Below, in pieces: positions 1 to 5,682 of a stretch of DNA of 9,379 nt (its first letter is position 1; each line of letters starts with the position of its first letter). The notes under the pieces were generated by a model. The model was not told where the DNA came from and did no database searches. It worked only from the letters and a program-made list of their open reading frames with translations. The translations under genes were made by a program, and so were the position numbers. This DNA comes from an uncultured Muribaculum sp. (GTDB taxonomy: Bacteria; Bacteroidota; Bacteroidia; Bacteroidales; Muribaculaceae): NCBI GenBank assembly GCA_947573015.1, contig CANPDS010000077.1, positions 1-9,379 of the forward strand, given 5' to 3'.

Positions 1-892
1 GTGCGTCGGTGTACGATATACATGCATAGTAGGCATGGAGCAGACGTTTCTGTGTTTCCTCGTCGAGGTGCTTTGTGTCGATGTAGCTTTCGAATGGAGG
101 TATGTCGGAATAGCCTTTCAACTCAAGGGAGTTGTGATATGCATATTCAACCGGGTCGGAGGACATGTCCTGGAATTGTGCCACCGGCATCTGGTCACGT
201 TCATACATATCCCAATATTTTTTTGGAGCACAGAATGGGAGGTGAGGCTTTTTGAATCCTACACCGAGGAAGAATGGTTTGTCGCCATCCTTGAGTTTGC
301 CAAGAGCTTTTACAGCCTCTTCGGCAATTACTCCGTCGACATATCCGTTGTCGGGCACATCGGCACATTCAGTAGCAACACGTCCGTTGGAGAGAGCGTA
401 CTGCGAGCCGGATGTCTTTATGTATGGGAGGCTCCATGAGATCGGGTCGTCCTTTACGGTCTTGTCTTTAAGCGGATGGAACACTTTGCCAACGCCAACA
501 GTCTCGTAGCCGTTATCCTTCAGCGCCTGCGGGATAGTGACTATGTCGGGATTGTTCTTGCGGAATGAGCCCATGAGCCACCACACTCCGGTGTGGTCGG
601 GATTGAGGCCGGTGAGCAGTGATGAGCGGGTAGGTCCGCTGAGTGCCACCTGACAGTAGGCATTGTTGAAAGTAGTAGCCTGTGCAGCAAGACGATCCAT
701 CGATGGTGTCTTGGCGAGTGTGTCGCCATAAGGGCCTATCCAGGGCTTCATGTCGTCGATGGCGATGAGGAGCACGTTGGGACGCGCATCAGCTTTCTTG
801 GCTTCTGTAGTTTTGGCATTGGCAACCGCCGGAACCATTGCAAGTGCGTTGACGCCGCAGAGGAGCCAATTTATTTTTTTATTGTAATCCAT
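1..892 (-). CDS. Secreted type I sulfatase, iduronate-2-sulfatase-like, serine type (partial; C-terminus beyond the left edge)
   Basis: Reading the minus strand from the ATG at 892-890 gives 297 uninterrupted codons to the window edge. Residues 1 to about 26 look like a signal peptide (KK near the start, a hydrophobic stretch, then VANA), so the enzyme should act in the periplasm or at the surface. The mature part begins RPNVLLIAIDDMKPW with the metal-binding pair D46-D47. The sulfatase signature is S85-G-P-T-R89-S-S-L-L-T-G. S85 is the residue converted to formylglycine, which makes this a Ser-type enzyme that by family knowledge needs a radical-SAM maturase (anSME). K136 and H139 in VGKVFH and K215/H217 in GFKKPHLPF fit the rest of the catalytic pocket. 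The KPHLPF block and AYYACISYTDA near the edge resemble iduronate-2-sulfatase more than N-acetylgalactosamine or choline sulfatases. The second metal-site motif and the C-terminal subdomain are not in the window. The substrate is inferred; other sulfated glycans are possible. Confidence 0.93.
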   Translation of the reverse strand, partial: MDYNKKINWLLCGVNALAMVPAVANAKTTEAKKADARPNVLLIAIDDMKPWIGPYGDTLAKTPSMDRLAAQATTFNNAYCQVALSGPTRSSLLTGLNPDHTGVWWLMGSFRKNNPDIVTIPQALKDNGYETVGVGKVFHPLKDKTVKDDPISWSLPYIKTSGSQYALSNGRVATECADVPDNGYVDGVIAEEAVKALGKLKDGDKPFFLGVGFKKPHLPFCAPKKYWDMYERDQMPVAQFQDMSSDPVEYAYHNSLELKGYSDIPPFESYIDTKHLDEETQKRLLHAYYACISYTDA

Positions 893-976
893 TAGCAGGT
901 TGTTTAGTATGATTGTCTTATTAATAGAAACGGCTAAAAATAAGATCGCGGTTAAATTTGTGTTCCTTTTTTTTGC

Positions 977-994
977 TAATTTTGCGCAAAGATA
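977..994. promoter_or_regulatory. Symmetric bidirectional promoter core shared by the sulfatase and small secreted protein genes
   Basis: The 18-mer TAATTTTGCGCAAAGATA reads TAnnTTTGC, the Bacteroidetes -7 element, on both strands, around the perfect 10-bp palindrome TTTGCGCAAA (981-990). On the plus strand the element is TAATTTTG (977-984), with a candidate -33 TTTG at 957-960 (16-nt spacer, shorter than usual). On the minus strand it is TATCTTTG (994-987), with TTG at 1018-1016 about 21 nt upstream. The expected leaders are about 48 nt to the ATG at 1039 and about 88 nt to the sulfatase ATG at 892. The -33 boxes are weaker than the -7 boxes. Transcription start sites are inferred. Confidence 0.6.
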
Positions 995-1038
995 CACTAT
1001 TTCTTCAAAACGCAACAATTTTAATCAAAAATTTAACC

Positions 1039-1671
1039 ATGACGAAAATACGATTAGTCGTTTCGATACTTTTCGCGCTCTCATTAGTTCCTGCCTCTTC
1101 GCAGACTATAGATGTTGACGCGCTGTCTAAGTTTTCGCCTGCCGTCATGCGACAGGCCTTTGACGTATGTCGCTATGTGAAACTTACTCCTGAACAGCAG
1201 GTTAAGCTTGCCGGTGAGATAGAGAAGGCAGATGACTTCTTTGTGCAGGCTGCAAAAAAGAATGATGGAGTGCTGCCTACGGCTGCGCAGAGCCGTCTTG
1301 TAAAGATGAAGGAGAAGATGATCTCCTCAATTCTCGACAAGGAGCAGCAGGAGCAGTACTGGCGCGGAGTATATGGCGCGGAGGCTCAGGCCGAGGGTGC
1401 CGCTATCGCCAATACTTTACAGAAGAAGTATGACCTTACTGACCAGAATTGGAAATTTATTAATGTGTCGTTCTACAAGATCGCCCTTGAAGAGCGAGTG
1501 ATAAAGAAGATGATGGCTGATCAGCCTAAGAAGGCTGCGAAGAAGATCGAGGAACTGCGTGACTACTACATTAAATCAATAGAGGAGAAGGGCGGTATCC
1601 GTGTTGATCCCAAGAAGATGAAGGTCACTGTGGTGCGCGAGTTCGATCCCAATGGTCTGATCAAGGAGTAA
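1039..1671 (+). CDS. Small secreted helical protein, function unknown (possibly Spy/CpxP-like)
   Basis: The protein has 210 residues. I chose the ATG at 1039 because it begins a normal signal peptide (MTKIRLVVSILFALSLVPASSQ, cleavage near residue 20-22). Starts further upstream would lie in or before the promoter. The mature part is about 188 residues, rich in Lys, Glu, Gln and Ala, almost certainly alpha-helical, with one cysteine (C44) and no transmembrane segment. Two segments start alike: LTPEQQVKLAGEIEKADDFF (49-68) and LTDQNWKFINVSFYKIAL (133-150). Each is followed by a charged KK-rich helix, which suggests an internal duplication. An LTxEQ-type start to a helix recalls the periplasmic Spy/CpxP chaperone family, but this is a weak resemblance and I do not assign the function. 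The gene is divergent from the sulfatase and is followed by a terminator-like hairpin, so it is probably monocistronic. Confidence 0.85.
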   Translation: MTKIRLVVSILFALSLVPASSQTIDVDALSKFSPAVMRQAFDVCRYVKLTPEQQVKLAGEIEKADDFFVQAAKKNDGVLPTAAQSRLVKMKEKMISSILDKEQQEQYWRGVYGAEAQAEGAAIANTLQKKYDLTDQNWKFINVSFYKIALEERVIKKMMADQPKKAAKKIEELRDYYIKSIEEKGGIRVDPKKMKVTVVREFDPNGLIKE

Positions 1672-1679
1672 TGGATTGA

Positions 1680-1700
1680 TTCGGGTATGCCCGAAATTTC
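1680..1700 (+). terminator. Intrinsic terminator after the small secreted protein gene
   Basis: Eight bases after the TAA at 1669-1671 there is a 6-bp perfect stem, TTCGGG (1680-1685) and CCCGAA (1690-1695), with loop TATG, followed by ATTTC. The stem is G/C-rich at its core and the T tract is short. The position directly after the stop supports a termination role for the plus-strand transcript. Confidence 0.5.
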
Positions 1701-1715
1701 TTGAGATACTTTTTT

Positions 1716-1735
1716 GACAGTCCATAGGAGCTGTC
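1716..1735. other. Small imperfect hairpin in the convergent spacer
   Basis: GACAGTCC (1716-1723) can pair with GGA-g-CTGTC (1727-1735) around a 3-nt ATA loop, with one bulged G. It follows a T6 run (1710-1715). It may extend the terminator region of the plus-strand gene or may be incidental. Confidence 0.25.
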
Positions 1736-1751
1736 GGCGCTTATGCGCTAC

Positions 1752-1806
1752 AATGACTTGGACGCAATCACCACGATTGTTTAGTGGCGATTGCGTCCAA
1801 GTCATT
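1752..1806. repeat. Long near-perfect palindrome (23-bp arms, 9-nt loop)
   Basis: The left arm at 1752-1774 starts AATGACTTGGACGCAATC and ends CCAC. The right arm at 1784-1806 is its inverse complement at 22 of 23 positions, and the loop is GATTGTTTA. The single imperfect position is A opposite C in plus-strand RNA but G opposite U in minus-strand RNA, so the minus transcript can pair throughout. No T tract follows on either side, so this is not a standard intrinsic terminator. It lies between the convergent ends of the small secreted protein gene and radA. It could be a dispersed palindromic repeat (REP/MITE type), an mRNA 3'-end stabiliser or a bidirectional terminator. Its copy number elsewhere cannot be seen here. 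Confidence 0.75.
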
Positions 1807-1838
1807 ATTGTAAGGGTGCTTTAATTTTAAAATATTCA

Positions 1839-1871
1839 CTAATAGTGTGTTAAATTCAAACACACTATTGG
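1839..1871 (-). terminator. Likely terminator of the TPR-methylase-radA cluster
   Basis: AATAGTGTGTT (1841-1851) pairs perfectly with AACACACTATT (1859-1869), an 11-bp stem with a 7-nt loop, about 58 nt beyond the radA stop. On the minus strand the stem is followed by a U-rich stretch (TGAATATTTTAAAATT). On the plus strand it is followed by GGGACTC. The orientation therefore fits radA. The stem is A/T-rich and moderately stable. Confidence 0.5.
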
Positions 1872-1929
1872 GACTCGAAGTACACTGAAAATTGTTAGCT
1901 CCGGAAGAATTGTAGGGCCGGACAATATG

Positions 1930-3297
1930 TCAGGCGAAGAGTGCGCGGAATGCTTCTTCTACTTTTGATACTTCAGTGATGGTGATCTTTAGGCTTGATG
2001 TGTCGAAGCCCTTGAGATTGTGGCGCGGAATGATGATCTGACTGAATCCGAGTTTCTCGGCCTCAAGTATGCGCTGCTCGATGCGTGTAATGGGGCGTAT
2101 TTCTCCTGTGAGACCGATCTCTCCGGACATGCATATGTCGCGGGCAACCGGCATGTCGACGTTGGATGAGAGAATAGCGCATATCACGCTCAGATCAAGT
2201 GCGGGATCGTTGACTTTCAGTCCTCCGGCGATGTTCAGGAATACATCTTTCTGGGCGAGTTTGAATCCAACGCGCTTTTCCAATACCGCCAGCAACATGT
2301 TCATGCGTTTAGCATCGAAGCCTGTTACGGATCGTTGCGGAGTGCCGTAGGCTGCTGTTGACACCAGAGCCTGAGTCTCGATAAGGAATGGCCGCACGCC
2401 TTCCAGTGTGACGCCGATGGTGGTCCCTGACAATACCCCTTCCGAGCCTTGTGAGAGCAGCAGCTCTGATGGATTGGTGACTTCGCGCAATCCACGTTGC
2501 ACCATCTCGTAGATGCCCAGTTCGGATGTTGAACCGAATCTGTTTTTGATTGATCGCAGTATGCGGTACATGTAGTGGCGATCGCCTTCGAATTGCAGCA
2601 CTGCATCTACGATATGCTCAAGTACCTTCGGTCCGGCTATCGAACCTTCCTTATTGATATGTCCGATCAGGATAACGGGCGTGCCGGAGGATTTGGCATA
2701 GCGGAGAAGCTGTGCGGCGCATTCGCGCACCTGACTTACGCTTCCGGCCGATGATTCAATGGCGTCGGAGGCAATGGTCTGTATGGAATCGACGACCATT
2801 ATTTCCGGTTCGAGCTTTTCGGCGTGCTCCAGAATGCTTTCCAATGATGTGTCGCAGACGATATAGCAATTGTCGCTTAGACGTCCGATTCTGTCTGCAC
2901 GCATTTTCAGCTGGCTTGTGCTCTCTTCGCCGCTTACGTAGAGTATACGCTTGGCGCGGATGGAAAGTATGTTCTGCAATACGAGCGTTGACTTACCTAT
3001 GCCGGGTTCTCCACCAATGAGCACGAGAGAGCCAGCCACGAGTCCGCCACCGAGCACTCGGTTGAGTTCCTCGCTCGGCATGTGAAGACGAGTTTCGCCT
3101 ACGGTCTCTACTTGAGATATCGGGCGAGGTGTGCTTCGGCGCGATGGGTCGAATGTGGCGCTTTTTGATGGAGCTGGGCGCAATTTTTCCTCGACCATAG
3201 TGTTCCACTCTCCACAACCGGGACAGCGTCCGACCCATTTGGGGGACTCGGTGCCGCAGTTGTTGCAAAACCATGCTGTCTTTGTCTGTTTGGCCAT
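1930..3297 (-). CDS. radA: DNA repair protein RadA (Sms)
   Basis: The protein has 455 residues, the usual RadA length. It is a RecA-related, DnaB-like ATPase that helps process recombination intermediates and extend D-loops. Domains in order: a C4 zinc finger with C11, C14, C25 and C28 (CNNCG, then RCPGCGEWNT); an ATPase core with Walker A GGEPGIGKST (95-104), Walker B IMVVDS (166-171) and VSGEES (121-126); the RadA-specific KNRFG motif (251-255); and a C-terminal Lon-protease-like domain from about residue 285, which carries GGLKVNDPALDL (359-370 region) and GEIGLTGEIRP. The Lon-like domain is structural in RadA. The start MAKQTKTAWFCNNCG matches the family. It lies 29 nt downstream of the SpoU methylase stop with no promoter in the gap, so it is probably the last gene of that transcript. 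Nothing appears truncated. Confidence 0.98.
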   Translation of the reverse strand: MAKQTKTAWFCNNCGTESPKWVGRCPGCGEWNTMVEEKLRPAPSKSATFDPSRRSTPRPISQVETVGETRLHMPSEELNRVLGGGLVAGSLVLIGGEPGIGKSTLVLQNILSIRAKRILYVSGEESTSQLKMRADRIGRLSDNCYIVCDTSLESILEHAEKLEPEIMVVDSIQTIASDAIESSAGSVSQVRECAAQLLRYAKSSGTPVILIGHINKEGSIAGPKVLEHIVDAVLQFEGDRHYMYRILRSIKNRFGSTSELGIYEMVQRGLREVTNPSELLLSQGSEGVLSGTTIGVTLEGVRPFLIETQALVSTAAYGTPQRSVTGFDAKRMNMLLAVLEKRVGFKLAQKDVFLNIAGGLKVNDPALDLSVICAILSSNVDMPVARDICMSGEIGLTGEIRPITRIEQRILEAEKLGFSQIIIPRHNLKGFDTSSLKITITEVSKVEEAFRALFA

Positions 3298-3326
3298 GCT
3301 GCTTGCGATGTTTGATTAATGGAGTG

Positions 3327-4094
3327 TTATTTTAGCGACTGTCGGCGAAATTCGCTGATGGTGATTGCTGTTGCCATGCCTACGTTGAGCGATTCGCTTG
3401 TAGGCTCGCCAGGAGGATATGATGGAATGAGCAGGCGCCGCGTGACACATTGCGCCACTTCGGCGGATATGCCTTGTCCCTCGTTGCCCATTATGACCAT
3501 GGCGTTGTCGGGGAGATGGGTTGCGTAGATGTTGCTGCCGTCGAGAAATGTGCCGTAGACTGGAATTTCCGGAAATCGGGAGATGAATTCGGGGAGAGTG
3601 GTATAGTGGCATCGCACCCGTGATATCGCACCCATTGTAGCTTGCACTACTTTCGGACTCCATACATCGACTGTTTCCGGCGAGCATATTATCTGACGTA
3701 CACCATACCAGTCGGCTATCCGCATTATTGTGCCGAGGTTGCCGGGATCCTGTACCCTGTCGAGGAGTATGGTAAGGCCATTCAGTACCGAGGCTACGTC
3801 AATTTCGCATTCGGGGATATGGTATATGGCTACAACCTCTGGAGGGGTTGATAGATGGCTCATGCGTTCGAGGTCAGCCTTTTTTACGATAGTGATATCT
3901 AAGGTTGCCGGTAGGGAGTGTCTGTGGCGTTCGCTCCAGTCGGCTGTGGCACACAGGCATTTTTGGCGGAAGTGGGGTAGGGTATCGAGCACGCATTTGG
4001 TGCCTTCGGCCATGAAGAGACCGGTCTCGCGTCGGGTGCGTGGCCGGTCGAGATCTGCGTATAGCTTTCGGTCGTTGTTGGTTAGTTGCGGCAT
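3327..4094 (-). CDS. SpoU/TrmH-family RNA 2'-O-ribose methyltransferase (RlmB-like)
   Basis: The protein is 255 residues if read from the ATG at 4094. It transfers a methyl group from SAM to a ribose 2'-OH of rRNA or tRNA. The N-terminal part (about residues 1-95, MPQLTNNDRKLYADL and then RETGLFMAEGTKCV) is a substrate-binding SpoU_sub_bind-like domain. The C-terminal SPOUT knot has motif 1 LLDRVQDPGNLGTIMRIAD (110-128, with catalytic R125), motif 2 VIMGNEGQGIS (200-210) and motif 3 SESLNVGMATAITISEFRR (233-251). An ATG 24 nt upstream (4118) would add MLFHISIH. I prefer 4094 because family members begin close to the NxxK block, and the 4118 ATG lies inside a stable hairpin. The target nucleotide cannot be predicted. 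The gene follows the TPR gene and precedes radA on the same strand. Confidence 0.95.
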   Translation of the reverse strand: MPQLTNNDRKLYADLDRPRTRRETGLFMAEGTKCVLDTLPHFRQKCLCATADWSERHRHSLPATLDITIVKKADLERMSHLSTPPEVVAIYHIPECEIDVASVLNGLTILLDRVQDPGNLGTIMRIADWYGVRQIICSPETVDVWSPKVVQATMGAISRVRCHYTTLPEFISRFPEIPVYGTFLDGSNIYATHLPDNAMVIMGNEGQGISAEVAQCVTRRLLIPSYPPGEPTSESLNVGMATAITISEFRRQSLK

Positions 4095-4113
4095 ATGTAT
4101 GCTGATATGAAAC

Positions 4114-4147
4114 AACAAAGGAGGCGGTTTCAGCCACCCCCTTTGTT
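4114..4147 (-). terminator. Intercistronic hairpin: terminator or attenuator between the TPR and methylase genes
   Basis: In the minus-strand transcript, AACAAAGG (4147-4140) followed by GGGTGG pairs with CCGCCT followed by CCTTTGTT (to 4114). This makes a continuous 14-bp stem with a 6-nt loop, CTGAAA. Two pairs that are mismatches on the plus strand (A/C and C/A) become G-U in minus RNA. The stem is followed by GTTTCAT, only weakly U-rich. It starts 37 nt after the TPR stop. No TAnnTTTG promoter fits into the 19 nt left before the methylase start at 4094, so full termination would silence the methylase and radA. Partial read-through is more likely. Confidence 0.55.
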
Positions 4148-4183
4148 AGAGTTGTATTGTATTTATGTATTTTCCTGTTGAAA

Positions 4184-5464
4184 TTACATAGACTCGATGC
4201 GCTTGAGGTTTTCCTCATCCTCAAGGCTATAGTAGAGGCTGCGGAGGAGGCGGCGTGCTTCCTGCTCAGTCGCTTTGTTGTTGAGGGCGTTTTCGAGATA
4301 TGGGATAGCTTGCTTCAGAAGTGGATCAACCTTCTCTTTGCGCACCTTGTTGTATTCGGCATTGGGGAGTGTTGATGATGCTTCGTCGATCTTGGCACCC
4401 TGAGCATAGATCACACGGCCATAGTCGAGCTGACCTTTTGGGAATACGGGATCGATAGCTACTGCCTTTGCGAGGTATTCCTGAGCTTTGTCGAGATCGT
4501 TCTGGCTTTGATAGAGGATGCCGAGCACGTCGTAGAGTTCGGCGTTGTTGGGCGATACTGCAATAGCTTTTTCGAGAAGAGCCTGCGCTTCGTCGTATTT
4601 GCGCTGGTTGATCTTGTCGTTTATGATGATGTTGAGGTATTTGACAGTGGTGTCGCCACAAGCCTTGTTGCCGAGGTCGGCATAGTATACAACTCTGTCG
4701 TTGGCTGCATTCTGGGCTACGCTGTCGGTCTCGGCTGTTGCTTTCTGTGCGGCAACGGAAATGGCATAGTCGTATAGGTCGCTCTTGTTGTAGCCTTTTG
4801 TCAGAGCGAAGTCAAATGCATTGAGGGCGGCGTCGAGCTTCTCAGCCTGCCATGCGGCGAGTGCCTGGAAATAGGCGATTTCGGCCGATACGCTGTCGGG
4901 AAGAGCTGCTGGGGCGTCAGCGCCGAGCATCTTGTTGGAGGGAAGAGTCAGGTAGATGTCCCATGCGCGGTAAGCGCCGTCGTAATCCTTGGCATCCCAA
5001 AGGTACTGTCCGGCTGATACATAGTCCTGATGATGGGCGGCGATTTTCTTGACCATATCTTTAGCATATTTGGTCTTTACTTTCACGCTGCCATCTTTGT
5101 TGAGCTTCGGAGCACCAGTTTTGTCTGTCTCAACCACAGAGTCGAGTGGCAGAGCCTTCATGAAGTAGTCGTATCCGAGAAGGAGGTCATTTCCCATGAC
5201 TTTCCCATCGGCATTCTGGCCAACGGCTTTCTTGCCAAGGAGAGAATCGTAGTCGCCGTATTCGATAGTGCCTGCCACGTACCATGTCTGGGCTTCGTTG
5301 GCAGTCTCAGGGTTAGTGAGAGCTGGCTTGAGCATGTTGCGGGCAGCCGAGAAGTCGGCGTTGAATCCTTTAGCCTTTCCTTCCACCTCTTTTACAAGGC
5401 TTTTCTGAGCCGATGCGGATAGAACGGCTGCAAGGCACAGACCTAAGATGCTTAATTTTTTCAT
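4184..5464 (-). CDS. Periplasmic tetratricopeptide-repeat (TPR) protein
   Basis: The protein has 426 residues and a clear signal peptide, MKKLSILGLCLAAVLSASAQ, with cleavage expected before or after Q20. There is no lipobox and no other membrane segment. The mature protein is helical with TPR-type repeats. The best are KYDEAQALLEKAIAVSPNNA (289-308) and LDKAQEYLAKAVAIDPVFPK (324-343), the latter preceded by AELYDVLGILYQSQ. Weaker units lie at about 150-175 and 195-235, and a last helical pair is at 382-426. Residues 76-135 form a polar insertion (NADGKVMG, KDGSVKVK). Such proteins act as protein-protein scaffolds, and the partner is unknown. It is first in the minus-strand cluster behind a strong promoter at 5570-5600. 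The TAA at 4186-4184 is followed by the hairpin at 4114-4147. Family recognition is firm but the specific role is not. Confidence 0.93.
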   Translation of the reverse strand: MKKLSILGLCLAAVLSASAQKSLVKEVEGKAKGFNADFSAARNMLKPALTNPETANEAQTWYVAGTIEYGDYDSLLGKKAVGQNADGKVMGNDLLLGYDYFMKALPLDSVVETDKTGAPKLNKDGSVKVKTKYAKDMVKKIAAHHQDYVSAGQYLWDAKDYDGAYRAWDIYLTLPSNKMLGADAPAALPDSVSAEIAYFQALAAWQAEKLDAALNAFDFALTKGYNKSDLYDYAISVAAQKATAETDSVAQNAANDRVVYYADLGNKACGDTTVKYLNIIINDKINQRKYDEAQALLEKAIAVSPNNAELYDVLGILYQSQNDLDKAQEYLAKAVAIDPVFPKGQLDYGRVIYAQGAKIDEASSTLPNAEYNKVRKEKVDPLLKQAIPYLENALNNKATEQEARRLLRSLYYSLEDEENLKRIESM

Positions 5465-5515
5465 CGTGAATGAAGTATGGTTATTGGTTTAGATAATAAT
5501 GTCTATAAATGTATC

Positions 5516-5560
5516 TGTGCCGACACACACGGTGTGGCCCGTGTTGGAGCGGACGGCACA
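5516..5560 (-). other. Structured 5' leader of the TPR gene
   Basis: Near the expected 5' end of the TPR transcript, TGTGCCG (minus strand, 5560-5554) can pair with CGGCACA (5522-5516), a 7-bp G/C-rich outer stem. Inside it ACACGG (5544-5539) pairs with CCGTGT (5532-5527) around a 6-nt loop. The total leader to the ATG at 5464 is about 100 nt, and the part after the hairpin is A/T-rich and looks unstructured. I recognise no named riboswitch. Confidence 0.4.
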
Positions 5561-5569
5561 TACAATGTG

Positions 5570-5600
5570 CAAATATAGCTGTTATCTGCGGAAGCGCAAA
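5570..5600 (-). promoter_or_regulatory. Bacteroidetes-type promoter for the TPR-methylase-radA cluster
   Basis: On the minus strand the -33 box TTTG (5600-5597), a 19-nt spacer and the -7 box TATATTTG (5577-5570) match the TTTG/TAnnTTTG consensus exactly. Transcription would begin near 5563-5566, about 100 nt upstream of the TPR start codon. Confidence 0.75.
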
Positions 5601-5622
5601 ACTTTCATTGATAAAAAATGAG

Positions 5623-5630
5623 TAACTTTG
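5623..5630 (+). promoter_or_regulatory. Probable promoter -7 element for gluQ
   Basis: TAACTTTG matches TAnnTTTG and lies 52 nt before the preferred gluQ ATG at 5683. No good -33 TTTG is present at the usual 19-20 nt; TTTC at 5603-5606 with 16-nt spacing is the closest. It is divergent from the promoter at 5570-5600, and the two cores are separate. Confidence 0.45.
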
Positions 5631-5682
5631 CATGAGTAATGTGGCATAGACGGAGTTGTGTGTCGTTGTGTCACTGTGTATT

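Noticed and set aside
35..509. Plus-strand reading frames of up to 134 codons opposite the sulfatase
   Set aside because: They are antisense to a well-supported gene, have no recognisable domain or signal, and have no promoter of their own.
541..729. Short minus-strand reading frame inside the sulfatase
   Set aside because: It is out of frame with the intact sulfatase reading, which carries all the family motifs. It is a shadow of that gene.
958..1038. Upstream start for the small secreted protein, adding 27 residues
   Set aside because: It would begin before the -7 element, so it would not be in the transcript. It would also bury the signal peptide behind a second hydrophobic stretch. The ATG at 1039 gives a clean signal peptide.
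1566..1805. Minus-strand frame of 79 codons covering the end of the small-protein gene and the palindrome
   Set aside because: Its start lies inside a palindrome arm, its end lies antisense within the upstream gene, and its sequence has no protein-like features.
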